DNA from: a virus
DNA length: 29,669 nucleotides
IMG/VR virus record: IMGVR_UViG_3300009151_000267
Coordinates: 1 to 29,669 of that record
Strand: one strand, 5' to 3'
The translations under genes were made by a program, and so were the position numbers. Below the pieces are notes generated by a model. That model saw only the letters and a list, made by a program, of their open reading frames with translations, was not told where the DNA came from and searched no databases. Positions 7,381 to 14,890 of this stretch are shown here, piece after piece. Every line of letters starts with the position of its first letter. Position 1 is the stretch's first letter.

Positions 7381-8139
7381 ATGCAAGCAATGCTCGCCAC
7401 CACCTACGCTGGAACACTCCCGGCATCCTACGCAGTCGAACCCAAGTTTGATGGTGTGCGTGTGTTGGTGCATTGCAACGCAGTCACCGGGCAAGTCTCA
7501 TTCAAGTCTCGCAACGGAAAGTCATTCACATCGCTGACGCATCTTAAGTCACAGGTGCTGGCATTCATCGCTGGCAGTCGTGGTGATCTGACTCTCGATG
7601 CCGAGGCCGTAAGCGGAACATTCTTTGACACGGTTGGACAAATCCGTTCCAAGAAAACCAAAGCGTTGGACGCAACCCTCTGGGTGTTCGACATCATCAA
7701 GTTTGGTTCATACGCTGAACGCAGACAGACGCTCGAAAGAATGGCCGCACAAGAATCCGTCCGCAATGTTCCTGTCGCTTACAACATCGACATCAAGGAT
7801 GCGTTCCTGAAAGCGAAGTCTGACGGCCACGAAGGAATCATCATCAAGGATACCGGGAGCGATTATGAATCCAACGAACGCAACGGTGCTTGGCAGAAGG
7901 TCAAAGACCGTACGACTTACGATTGCAAGGTGATTGCCGTCACCAGCAAATCCTTGACCATCGACTTCAACGGTGTGCAAGTTTCTGTCGGGTGCGGTTT
8001 TACCCCTGCCGTTCACAACGCAATCTTCTCAAATCCGTCCGCAATGCTTGGACGCACAATCGAAGTCGCTTGCCAGAGTATCACCCCTGCTGGTTCGATG
8101 CGTCACCCCACCTTCCTGCGTCTCCGTCTGGACAAGTGA
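7381..8139 (+). CDS. ATP-dependent DNA ligase, minimal type, 252 aa
   Basis: Seals nicks in duplex DNA through a lysyl-AMP intermediate. Motif I is EPKFDGVR with the adenylated Lys22. Motif Ia is SRNGKSF (about 43-49). Motif III is DAEAV (about 73-77), motif IV is EGIIIKD (about 144-150) and motif V is WQKVKD. The OB domain ends with RHPTFLRLR, like T7-type ligases. At 252 aa it is much shorter than T7 ligase (359), with no extra N-terminal domain. All core motifs are present, so it should be active. It lies alone between the capsid terminator and the connector gene, away from the replication genes. The ATG at 7381 has no SD. An alternative start is ATG 7390. Confidence 0.93.
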   Translation: MQAMLATTYAGTLPASYAVEPKFDGVRVLVHCNAVTGQVSFKSRNGKSFTSLTHLKSQVLAFIAGSRGDLTLDAEAVSGTFFDTVGQIRSKKTKALDATLWVFDIIKFGSYAERRQTLERMAAQESVRNVPVAYNIDIKDAFLKAKSDGHEGIIIKDTGSDYESNERNGAWQKVKDRTTYDCKVIAVTSKSLTIDFNGVQVSVGCGFTPAVHNAIFSNPSAMLGRTIEVACQSITPAGSMRHPTFLRLRLDK

Positions 8140-8172
8140 TTTGACCCCTCTGGCTTGCATTCTGGGACGCTT

Positions 8173-8202
8173 TTGACTCCTGCGGAGGGGTATGGGTATA
8201 AT
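8173..8202 (+). promoter_or_regulatory. Late-gene element copy 3, variant (TTGACTCCTGCGGAG) with a possible sigma-70 promoter
   Basis: This copy differs from the others at one base (GGAG for GTAG), which creates an SD-like GGAGG before ATG 8192. CTCC can pair with GGAG over a 3-nt loop. Here alone, TTGACT (8173-8178) is followed after 18 bp by TATAAT (8197-8202). That would start transcription inside the gene, so SD function for read-through mRNA may be the more relevant reading. Confidence 0.5.
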
Positions 8203-8533
8203 CCAAGACGAATGGGCCTCTGATGCCACCGAGATTCTTTCCGAGATTCCGAAGTCGGTGACTGTCCGTAGGGGTGCTGGTTCGGCAACCGCATTTGAAG
8301 TGTTAGTGTCCCCACCTATGATCCAGCAGGATTTGGAGACAGGTGGCTTTATGTCATCGACATCCTATGACGTGAAATTCAAACGCACGGACACGGAAGC
8401 ACATCCCGGTGTTGTCATTTACGGAAACTTGATTCGCTACAACAACGGAGACTTCCGCATTGTCGCAATCAATGACCGTCCACCGTCCGCTTGGATTATG
8501 GTCAGGGTACAATCCAAAGGCGAACCAGCATAA
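8192..8533 (+). CDS. Head-tail connector protein (gpFII-like position), 113 aa
   Basis: Likely ring protein joining the filled head to the tail. It is 113 aa against 117 for lambda gpFII and lies between the capsid and gpZ-like genes. An N-terminal helix (about 5-20) is followed by beta-rich sequence ending in GDFRIVAINDRPPSAWIMVRV, typical of the small beta-barrel connector family. SD-like GGAGGGG sits just upstream of the ATG. The next gene overlaps by one base (TAATG). Sequence similarity to gpFII itself is not evident, so the call rests on size, fold pattern and order. Ad-type head-completion proteins are the alternative. Confidence 0.6.
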   Translation: MGIIQDEWASDATEILSEIPKSVTVRRGAGSATAFEVLVSPPMIQQDLETGGFMSSTSYDVKFKRTDTEAHPGVVIYGNLIRYNNGDFRIVAINDRPPSAWIMVRVQSKGEPA

Positions 8534-9444
8534 TGGCATCGCAGGGAAAAATAAACGTCAAGACATTGAGCGTTGATTCATCAATGTTGCAGAAGCATCT
8601 TTACGCTTATCAAAAAGTCTTGGGTGGAACGATTGGACAAATCTGCAAGCGTCAGGCCGCCTTGTTCTGCCAAGATATGATTTCATATTCTCGCCCATTC
8701 TCTGGAAGCAGTCCGGGCGATGGTGCAACCACATCGGCACAGGAACACGGTGAACAGAATGTCAAAAATTCAATTTACAAAATCTTTCGTCCAATAGATA
8801 AAGCAGGCCCAAACTCCATTGCCGATTTGGGAGACTATAACATTTTCAAAATGTGGATGCGTGAAAAGGGAAGCAGGGTGTCGAAACGCAAATGGCAGAA
8901 ATTCCAAACCAAGTATGCCAGAGGAAACACCTATAAATTTATCGACAAAGGTTCATCAAATTTTGCGTTTGAAGAAATCCATTCAGCGATGCGAACCGAT
9001 AACGGCCACGGATCATTGAAGTCGGTTGCACGCAGAGGAAACGGAAAGAAGAACGAACCTTTTGTGATTGTTCGTGATGATGCCCAGATTCAAAAATATG
9101 TTAAATACAAGCAACGCAATGTGGGAATGCTAAAGTCTGCCTATTGGTTTGCGGCCATTGGTCTTGGTGAAAAAATCAAATGCCCAGCGTGGGCGAAAAA
9201 ACCACAATCAAGTCGGAATGCCATTTCAATCAAGACAGGCGAGAACACCGCCAAACCAGAATTCACAGTTGGAAATACAATCGGTGGAAAAGCAGGAAAC
9301 GACAATTTTGTTCGTGTTGCAATCAATCACCGGGCTTATTCGATGCGTGTTCAGATGGCACAAAGATTGATGAAAGAAAAACAAAAACTTTGGCAAGCGT
9401 GTGCCGATGGTAGAATCACAGTAATTGCTCAAGGATTTGAATAA
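8533..9444 (+). CDS. Minor tail / tail-completion protein (gpZ-like position), 303 aa
   Basis: Soluble, basic, predominantly helical protein with no signal peptide or membrane segment. In lambda the gene after FII encodes gpZ, needed to position DNA and finish the tail top, and the order here is the same. Visible features are a Lys/Arg-rich central part (MREKGSRVSKRKWQKFQTKY, about 111-130) and a C-terminal helix (about 275-295). The open frame extends upstream to 8491, but ATG 8533 overlaps the previous stop by one base and is preferred. I recognise no catalytic motif. Function is positional inference. Confidence 0.5.
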   Translation: MASQGKINVKTLSVDSSMLQKHLYAYQKVLGGTIGQICKRQAALFCQDMISYSRPFSGSSPGDGATTSAQEHGEQNVKNSIYKIFRPIDKAGPNSIADLGDYNIFKMWMREKGSRVSKRKWQKFQTKYARGNTYKFIDKGSSNFAFEEIHSAMRTDNGHGSLKSVARRGNGKKNEPFVIVRDDAQIQKYVKYKQRNVGMLKSAYWFAAIGLGEKIKCPAWAKKPQSSRNAISIKTGENTAKPEFTVGNTIGGKAGNDNFVRVAINHRAYSMRVQMAQRLMKEKQKLWQACADGRITVIAQGFE

Positions 9445-9451
9445 ACATTTT

Positions 9452-9895
9452 ATGCCAACACCTACACTCTACGGAATCAGGACAATCACAGAACAGTCGC
9501 TTCTTGCGTTGTTCAGTAGTTATTCAACGTCACTTGCTGGAGTTCAAATCCACGCTGGTCAGACGGAGGAAATCAGATCCGTGCCAATTATCATTCTCCA
9601 CGCAGAGTCTGCAAATGCTCATCGTGATTTGGGTGCGTTCTGGTTGGGCAACTTTGAAATCACGGTCAAAATTTACATTTATTCGTCTGCCGATGATAAC
9701 ACCCTCTCCCAGCACCGGGAGCGTGTGGAAACTGTTCAAGGTATTATGCAAGATTTGGACGGCATCAAATCATCGTGGACGCAAGGCACATTATATGCTT
9801 CTTGGATGAATTCTGATGACGAAGGTGTGGCCGACAGACGCTTTGGAAATGTTCTGTCCTATACGCTGGTTGCGGTGTATCCACCCACGGCTTGA
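9452..9895 (+). CDS. Tail terminator protein (gpU-like), 147 aa
   Basis: gpU-type proteins cap the tail tube to stop polymerisation and bind the head. The sequence is an alpha/beta mix. It starts with a helix (ITEQSLLALFSSY), continues with beta strands (IRSVPIIILHAES; GNFEITVKIYIYSS), then a long helix (TLSQHRERVETVQGIMQDL) and ends with NVLSYTLVAVYP, the layout of gpU/terminator folds. Size (147 aa against 131) and position after the gpZ-like gene agree. The frame extends to 9425, but ATG 9452 follows ATTTT just after the previous stop and is chosen. The stop TGA lies in the next conserved element. Confidence 0.65.
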   Translation: MPTPTLYGIRTITEQSLLALFSSYSTSLAGVQIHAGQTEEIRSVPIIILHAESANAHRDLGAFWLGNFEITVKIYIYSSADDNTLSQHRERVETVQGIMQDLDGIKSSWTQGTLYASWMNSDDEGVADRRFGNVLSYTLVAVYPPTA

Positions 9896-9906
9896 CTCCT
9901 GCGTAG
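9892..9906 (+). promoter_or_regulatory. Late-gene element copy 4 (TTGACTCCTGCGTAG)
   Basis: Exact copy. Its TGA stops the tail-terminator gene, and the ATG at 9922 follows 15 nt after the core, as in copy 2. Identity to copy 2 spans 24 bases. No consensus -10 lies at the right distance. Confidence 0.6.
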
Positions 9907-9921
9907 TTTCAAAGAAATCCT

Positions 9922-10260
9922 ATGTCAGCACCTTACACTTACGGAGTCGCACACACCTATGGCCTTTATGACATTTCTGGTTTCGTCACCTTACAAAGTG
10001 ATGACATCGCAAAGCGTCCGGCATTAGATGTTGAAGTAATGGATGAGACAGGTCGAGTCATCACAGATCGTCTTGATGACATTCGCATTGAAACTTCAAT
10101 TTCTGGTGTGTTAAAAGCAAGTGCAAGCATTCCTCTCGCTGGTCAGCAACTGACCTATGACGAGATTCAATACATCATCAAGGACGTTACTGATAGCGGA
10201 ACAAATAACAACTTCCGCAAAGTGACTCTTAAATTGGTCAAGTACCAAGAGATTGCTTAA
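9922..10260 (+). CDS. Small beta-rich tail protein, candidate tail tube, 112 aa
   Basis: Lies where lambda has the tail tube gene V, between the terminator-like and chaperone-like genes. The sequence is beta-rich: DVEVMDETGRVITDRLDDIRI (about 35-55) and KVTLKLVKYQEI at the end, with a central helix (TYDEIQYIIKDV). At 112 aa it is short for a tube subunit, so it could instead be a neck or tube-associated protein. It has its own upstream element, suggesting a need for separate or strong expression, which would suit a tube subunit. No SD. The assignment is tentative. Confidence 0.4.
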   Translation: MSAPYTYGVAHTYGLYDISGFVTLQSDDIAKRPALDVEVMDETGRVITDRLDDIRIETSISGVLKASASIPLAGQQLTYDEIQYIIKDVTDSGTNNNFRKVTLKLVKYQEIA

Positions 10261-10273
10261 ACCCGAAAGGGTT
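10260..10273 (+). other. GNRA-capped hairpin between tail genes
   Basis: AACCC (10260-10264) and GGGTT (10269-10273) form a perfect 5-bp stem closed by a GAAA tetraloop, beginning at the stop codon of the preceding gene and ending 9 nt before ATG 10283. There is no T run, so it is not an intrinsic terminator. It could protect mRNA ends or modulate initiation at 10283. Confidence 0.55.
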
Positions 10274-10282
10274 CACCCACCG

Positions 10283-10876
10283 ATGGAAAACAGGTGGAAC
10301 AAGGCCGCAACTATTCTTGCACCTACGGTTGAAATCTGTGGTCGCAAGTTGTTGCCTTTTTGTCTTCGTCACCGGGTGGCATTGGAGGAAATTGATTCAC
10401 CACTTTTGAATCTTGAGAAGGCAATGACTGTAGATCAGTTGCTCGCAACCGTCAGAGTGTTATCAACGCACAGTTTTGAAGAAGTCAGGAAACCGATTTT
10501 GTGGCGAGAAATGTTGCTTGCAAAGAAGTTGTCCAAAAATCAAAAATTGTTCATTGAGCAATGTTACAACCTGTCACTTTATATGCAGGCCCAATCCTTG
10601 TGGCCTCGCTTCTGGGTAAAAGATAATGACGGCAACAAGTCATCATCTGTTGCGTGGACTCTGGCAATCGTTACATCTTTAATGCGAAATGGTTGCAGTT
10701 ATGAACAAGCGTGGACAATGCCGGAAAGCGAAGCGGTTTGGATGCACATCGCTCACAGTCGTGCGGAAGGTTCGAGCGTTGAAATAGTTTCCGACACCGA
10801 ATGGAATGCGATGGAAAAATACAAGCGTGAGCAAACAGAAAAACAAAACCAACAAACAACCAACACAACAAAATAA
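10283..10876 (+). CDS. Tail assembly chaperone-like protein (lambda gpG position), 197 aa
   Basis: Helical, soluble protein immediately upstream of the tape measure gene, the place of lambda G/GT, which wraps the tape measure during tail assembly. It begins with a short beta region (TILAPTVEICGRKLLPFCLR), then long helices (MTVDQLLATVRVLS; NLSLYMQAQSLW; VAWTLAIVTSLM) and ends in a polar Gln/Thr/Asn tail. No slippery heptamer is visible near the end and the next ATG follows the stop directly, so a G-T style frameshift is not supported. The frame could start at TTG 10253, but ATG 10283 is preferred. It lies after the hairpin and does not overlap the previous gene. Confidence 0.55.
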   Translation: MENRWNKAATILAPTVEICGRKLLPFCLRHRVALEEIDSPLLNLEKAMTVDQLLATVRVLSTHSFEEVRKPILWREMLLAKKLSKNQKLFIEQCYNLSLYMQAQSLWPRFWVKDNDGNKSSSVAWTLAIVTSLMRNGCSYEQAWTMPESEAVWMHIAHSRAEGSSVEIVSDTEWNAMEKYKREQTEKQNQQTTNTTK

Positions 10877-12121
10877 ATGGCTGATGACGTAAAAGTTAAA
10901 TTTGGCGGAGACTTCTCTGAAATCGACAAGGATGCAAAGTCTGCTTCAAATCGAATTGGAACGGCTTTGGGTGGCTGGGTTGATGAATACCAAAAAGAAG
11001 TTAAACACAAATTGAAAGAAGCGTTTTCACTTGGTAACATTGCTGAAAAGTTTTATGAAGGTGTAAAAGAGTATCTGCAAAAGTTTGAGGACATTGACAA
11101 CCTTGCAAAGAAGTTAGGTGTCACCAGAGTTGAATTGCAACAGTTTGGTCAGTTAGGAAAAGAGACCGGTGTTGATATGGAAACGATGGGGCAAGCAATC
11201 GCATTTGCAAACCGTCAACTTGGTGGAATGAAGGAGAATGACAAAATCAGAAAACTGATGTTGGATTTAGGTTTCAGCGTTGAACAAGTAACATCGGCAA
11301 ACATCAAATCACTTGATGTATTATACAAACTTGCAGACGCTTACGAAAAAACAAAACAAAAATCCGGTGAAGTTATTGCAAACAATGAATTGGCAAAAAA
11401 TTCTTCAGATTTGTTTGGTAGATCCGCTTACAACTTAAACGGAATTATTAAGGAAGGAACAACCGCATTGAAAGAGAGAATTGACACAATGAAACTGTTT
11501 AGCGAAACCGAAGTGAAAGCGGCCGCCAATGCCAGCAAGATGGTTAAACACGGAGAAGAAATGATAAAAGACAAAGTCTATGGTGGTTCTGTTTCCTTTT
11601 ATGCAAGACTTGCGGCCAATACCGATTTGGCTGGTTTTGCTGGTTCTGGTGGAATGATTGGAAAAACACTTGAAGAAACAAAAATGGGAAGTTTTGAAGA
11701 CGCAATGAAATCTCCAGAAATGATGAAGAAATTTGCAAAAGAATTATCAAGACAAGGAAAACGCAAAGGATATGAAAACGACACTTTGGTTGACCTTATA
11801 ACAACACGAATGGATTGGAGCGTTGGAATGTCCGGAGAAAAGAAAAAGTTTTATGAAGCATTACAAGGTCAATTAAAGTCTTTAGACGAAGAAGATAAGT
11901 TGGCACAAAAAACCGCAAGTGTTGGAATGCCACCAGCAGGCCAAACTTCCGTTATGGCGGCCTCATCACTCCAGCAAATTGGCGGTGGCGATGTCTCCAG
12001 CGTGATGGGTGTTTATAGTGTTGCAGACAACATTCGGATCACCGCAGAAAACACAACCAAGATGGCACAGAAAGACGAATCACTTCCAACCGCAAGAACC
12101 ATCACAAGCGTTGCAAAATAA
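10877..12121 (+). CDS. Tape measure protein, unusually short, 414 aa
   Basis: Sets tail length and is ejected with DNA. The N-terminal part has the usual helical opening (FSEIDKDAKSASNRIGTALG, about 14-33), then long amphipathic helices. The segment KKLGVTRVELQQFGQLGKETG (about 78-98) closely resembles the repeated helical block of many phage tape measures. A Gly/Ala-rich, partly hydrophobic stretch lies at about 240-260. Using the usual 0.15 nm per residue, 414 aa would give a tail of about 60 nm, short for a siphovirus. No zinc peptidase or transglycosylase domain is visible. ATG follows the previous stop with no gap (TAAATG). Confidence 0.75.
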   Translation: MADDVKVKFGGDFSEIDKDAKSASNRIGTALGGWVDEYQKEVKHKLKEAFSLGNIAEKFYEGVKEYLQKFEDIDNLAKKLGVTRVELQQFGQLGKETGVDMETMGQAIAFANRQLGGMKENDKIRKLMLDLGFSVEQVTSANIKSLDVLYKLADAYEKTKQKSGEVIANNELAKNSSDLFGRSAYNLNGIIKEGTTALKERIDTMKLFSETEVKAAANASKMVKHGEEMIKDKVYGGSVSFYARLAANTDLAGFAGSGGMIGKTLEETKMGSFEDAMKSPEMMKKFAKELSRQGKRKGYENDTLVDLITTRMDWSVGMSGEKKKFYEALQGQLKSLDEEDKLAQKTASVGMPPAGQTSVMAASSLQQIGGGDVSSVMGVYSVADNIRITAENTTKMAQKDESLPTARTITSVAK

Positions 12122-12124
12122 TTT

Positions 12125-12946
12125 ATGCCAAGCGATTCAATTATAAAATACGGAAACAACCTGACAAGTCTCACAGGTGTTCCACAACCCAATTCAACAC
12201 TTGTTTTTGATGCTTGTGGATTGGTTCAGGCACAAGTCACATTTGCAATCGACACTTCACTTTTATCGCAAGCAACGGAAATTTATGAAACAGGTGTTGA
12301 GTATCCATTCTCTTGCGGTGTTGGAATGTCATCATACAAATACCACGTCTCTTTGACCAAAGGTGATGTCTCAATGCTTACTGTTGATTATATGGGAATA
12401 CAAGGTGGGGAAAACACAAAATCACAAATTGTTGGTGTTTCAACAACCACGGCACAACCCATCGAGACACACCCAAAATTTCCAGATTTTGCCGGATACC
12501 CTGATGACCCAGCAAGTTGGGTTAACAATGCTACATTCACAAAAAAAGTCAGCACAGAGGACAATAGCATTCAATTCTCATTCAATGGTTTTGGTGTCGC
12601 TAAAAGCACCGATGGATTTGCTGGTGGTGTGAACATTAAAGCAGGGATTCGTCAGTACTTAAAACCACTTCAAAACATTCGTGGAACGATTATTTTTGAC
12701 GGCATTGGTAAATCAGGTGAAATGGCCGGAGGAATTGGGAAAACACTTTCTGACACAGGTTTTGATTTACTCATTAACAACACACAAGTCACAGGTGCAT
12801 TGAACGGAACTTACTGTTTGCTTTCTTCTGCCAATGTTGAAACCATTGGTGTTCCGACTGCTCCTGTTGCAACAAAGGTTGTTTATGACATTATGGTTTC
12901 AGGTGATGATCCGTGGGACGCTGACTTGTATGAGGAGGGGTTTTAA
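12125..12946 (+). CDS. Distal tail protein candidate, 273 aa
   Basis: Beta-rich, Gly/Thr/Ser-rich soluble protein directly after the tape measure, the usual place for a distal tail (Dit) or first baseplate component. Notable stretches are QAQVTFAIDTSLLSQ (about 36-50), KYHVSLTKGDVSMLTVDYMG (about 78-97) and NIRGTIIFDG (about 199-208). There are four scattered Cys. I recognise no defining motif. The length is close to that of typical Dit proteins. A tail-tube role is less likely because the gene lies after the tape measure. The start follows AATTT (no SD). The stop is 3 nt before the next gene. Confidence 0.4.
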   Translation: MPSDSIIKYGNNLTSLTGVPQPNSTLVFDACGLVQAQVTFAIDTSLLSQATEIYETGVEYPFSCGVGMSSYKYHVSLTKGDVSMLTVDYMGIQGGENTKSQIVGVSTTTAQPIETHPKFPDFAGYPDDPASWVNNATFTKKVSTEDNSIQFSFNGFGVAKSTDGFAGGVNIKAGIRQYLKPLQNIRGTIIFDGIGKSGEMAGGIGKTLSDTGFDLLINNTQVTGALNGTYCLLSSANVETIGVPTAPVATKVVYDIMVSGDDPWDADLYEEGF

Positions 12947-12949
12947 CAA

Positions 12950-14548
12950 ATGGATGACATTGGGTTCATCGGTTCTGGTTCTCGTTTCAATCCTCGCTTT
13001 GGTTCTGGTGACCAAGTAACCGCCAAGCAATTAAATGATTTAGCGACAGGAATTCAGAACGGTCTTTCAATGCCGTATCTTGGTGACGGCCCATCTATTT
13101 CTTTTACATCCGGTGGCACAATTATCACACCCATTGAAACATCGATTGGTGGTGATGGCGGTGGATTAAAACAATTTGATTGCTTCATTCAAAAATGGCA
13201 AGACCCAGAAAATCCAGAAGCAGACCCGGAGTATCGTCTCCGTTGCGTGCGTGGTTTAACATCATTTGAAAATTACAATGTTGACGAAAAAGGTTTTATC
13301 ACAGACGAAGTTTTTGTCTATAATCACAGATTAAACAAATGGAATGTTTGGATGACAGGTTCTTTTGAATATGATCCGAACGATGAAAGTAAGATTTATT
13401 TAGATGATGGATACATAAAACTTGAGAAGACAAAGAATTACAAAGTTTTCATTTATAAAGTAAATCCAACCGTTGATGCGTGGCCTGAAAGTCAATCCGC
13501 GCAAATTGCAATCATTGAAGAAGGTTCTCCTGCTGATGAAAATGTCATTCAGAAATATAACGGTGGCGGTTCAATGCAGGTTTATCTTGTAAGCAAAACG
13601 GAAAGCATTGAAAACATTGTCACGGCTGACCCGATGAACGGTTCGATTGCCAACTTCAACCCAGCCGAAATGTTGAACGATTACATCAACTTCGACCCAA
13701 GTTATTTAAGCGTCACAAGAGCAGTCGGAAATCCTCTTGACCCAAATGAGCGTCACCCAAATCTTTATCCATCAGGAATGTCGGATTGGCTTTCGTATGA
13801 AATCCCAGCATTTGCAAAACCTAGCACAAGTCAGTTTGCTCAAACTATTGACGGAATGATAATCGGTGGTGTTCCTAATGACTTTGCTGGTGATGGAATT
13901 TTAGGAAAAGTTTTAGGTTATCCTGTGAATGGTGTTGAATATGGTTATTCTGGTTACGCAGGAAACTATTTGCAAAACGATGTAGTCAAAGCGTGGGATG
14001 TTAATGAAAGATATGGTTTTACTTCAAACCCTTATGTTTCTGGTTTAATAAATCCTGCCGACTTTGAAATAATTATTTATAATGATTTGTCTGAAAATAC
14101 GGTTGTTAATTTTGACAACGCAGATTTAGACATCATCGCCAACACTCAAACTGCCGTTTCCTCAACGACACTTGAAATGGCAACAGGTGGTGCAGTCGGC
14201 AATGTTGGTTTCAAATACTTTGACTGTGCCAGAAAAGAAATTGCATACATTAAATGGATTGCAATTGATCCAGAAAAACCAGATGTAAAAGAACACTTTG
14301 ACATTTACCAAATCAACAACGGCCCGATTAACTTTAATTACAAACCAATCCTTCTTGATGTCAAAAAAGTCGAAACCGATGCAGACGCACATTGGGGAAC
14401 GGACAACGATTCTTGGGTTAGCCCTGACGTTGTTGAGATTTCTTCTTGGGGTGACTATGAAGACAATTTAATAAGCAATAAATACAAAGAGAACGATGCA
14501 AACATTGGTGGGTTCTTGCCAAACCATCCGACACGCTCAAGCGGATAA
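12950..14548 (+). CDS. Tail tip / baseplate protein, 532 aa
   Basis: Large structural protein between the Dit-like gene and the fibre genes. The N-terminus (NPRFGSGDQVTAKQLNDLAT, about 14-33) resembles the attachment segment of phage tip or fibre proteins in which a helix packs onto the baseplate. After it come strongly acidic, aromatic beta-rich domains. Examples are DDGYIKLEKTKNYKVFIYKV (about 149-168) and DNADLDIIANTQTAVSSTTL (about 386-405). No peptidase or glycosidase motif is seen. It may be a hub or receptor-binding protein. The base composition of the second half is slightly richer in T and A than its neighbours. Function is inferred from position and composition. Confidence 0.5.
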   Translation: MDDIGFIGSGSRFNPRFGSGDQVTAKQLNDLATGIQNGLSMPYLGDGPSISFTSGGTIITPIETSIGGDGGGLKQFDCFIQKWQDPENPEADPEYRLRCVRGLTSFENYNVDEKGFITDEVFVYNHRLNKWNVWMTGSFEYDPNDESKIYLDDGYIKLEKTKNYKVFIYKVNPTVDAWPESQSAQIAIIEEGSPADENVIQKYNGGGSMQVYLVSKTESIENIVTADPMNGSIANFNPAEMLNDYINFDPSYLSVTRAVGNPLDPNERHPNLYPSGMSDWLSYEIPAFAKPSTSQFAQTIDGMIIGGVPNDFAGDGILGKVLGYPVNGVEYGYSGYAGNYLQNDVVKAWDVNERYGFTSNPYVSGLINPADFEIIIYNDLSENTVVNFDNADLDIIANTQTAVSSTTLEMATGGAVGNVGFKYFDCARKEIAYIKWIAIDPEKPDVKEHFDIYQINNGPINFNYKPILLDVKKVETDADAHWGTDNDSWVSPDVVEISSWGDYEDNLISNKYKENDANIGGFLPNHPTRSSG

Positions 14549-14555
14549 CCCCCTT

Positions 14556-14570
14556 TTGACTCCTGCGTAG
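14556..14570 (+). promoter_or_regulatory. Late-gene element copy 5 (TTGACTCCTGCGTAG)
   Basis: Exact copy in the 27-bp gap before ATG 14576. The core ends 5 nt before the ATG. As in copies 1 and 3 it is preceded by a short T run (TTTTGACT). It marks the start of the fibre block. Confidence 0.6.
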
Positions 14571-14575
14571 ATACA

Positions 14576-14884
14576 ATGGCAACGGACATCATTCAATTTA
14601 AGCGTGGTTCGACATTTAGTGCGGCCGTGACCTACACCGCCAGCACAGGATCACCACCAGATTTGACCGGGTTGACCATCACTTCCGACATCCGTGACTC
14701 TGCTGGCAAACTATATTCTTGCACCGTTGTTGTAACGTCATCGACCACCTTCACGGTTTCATTTTCTGACACATCGAATTGGCACTTGGGTTCTGCGTAT
14801 TGGGACATCAGATTTTCAGACGGCATCATTTTCTTTTCAGAGACTGCCGTGCTTAACATCGTGAACAATGTCACCATCGCTTAA
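14576..14884 (+). CDS. Small Ig-like beta-sandwich fibre-adaptor protein, 102 aa
   Basis: The pattern IIQFKRGSTFSAAVTYTAST, followed by LTGLTITSDIRDSAGKLYSC and a closing FSETAVLNIVNNVTIA, is the all-beta layout of small baseplate upper or fibre-adaptor domains. In many phages these lie just upstream of a collagen-like fibre gene, as here. It probably links the fibre to the tip. Seven strands are apparent by eye and there are no membrane segments. The conserved 15-bp element precedes it. The fibre gene begins 7 nt after its stop. The exact family was not verified. Confidence 0.55.
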   Translation: MATDIIQFKRGSTFSAAVTYTASTGSPPDLTGLTITSDIRDSAGKLYSCTVVVTSSTTFTVSFSDTSNWHLGSAYWDIRFSDGIIFFSETAVLNIVNNVTIA

Positions 14885-14890
14885 TTCAAA

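Noticed and set aside
10253-10282. TTG start for the chaperone-like gene at 10253
   Set aside because: It would overlap the previous gene and add ten residues of poor quality. ATG 10283 is cleaner.
10830-10876. Programmed -1 frameshift at the end of the chaperone-like gene, as in lambda G/GT
   Set aside because: Only five A residues precede a C, not the slippery AAAAAAC, and the next gene starts right after the stop.
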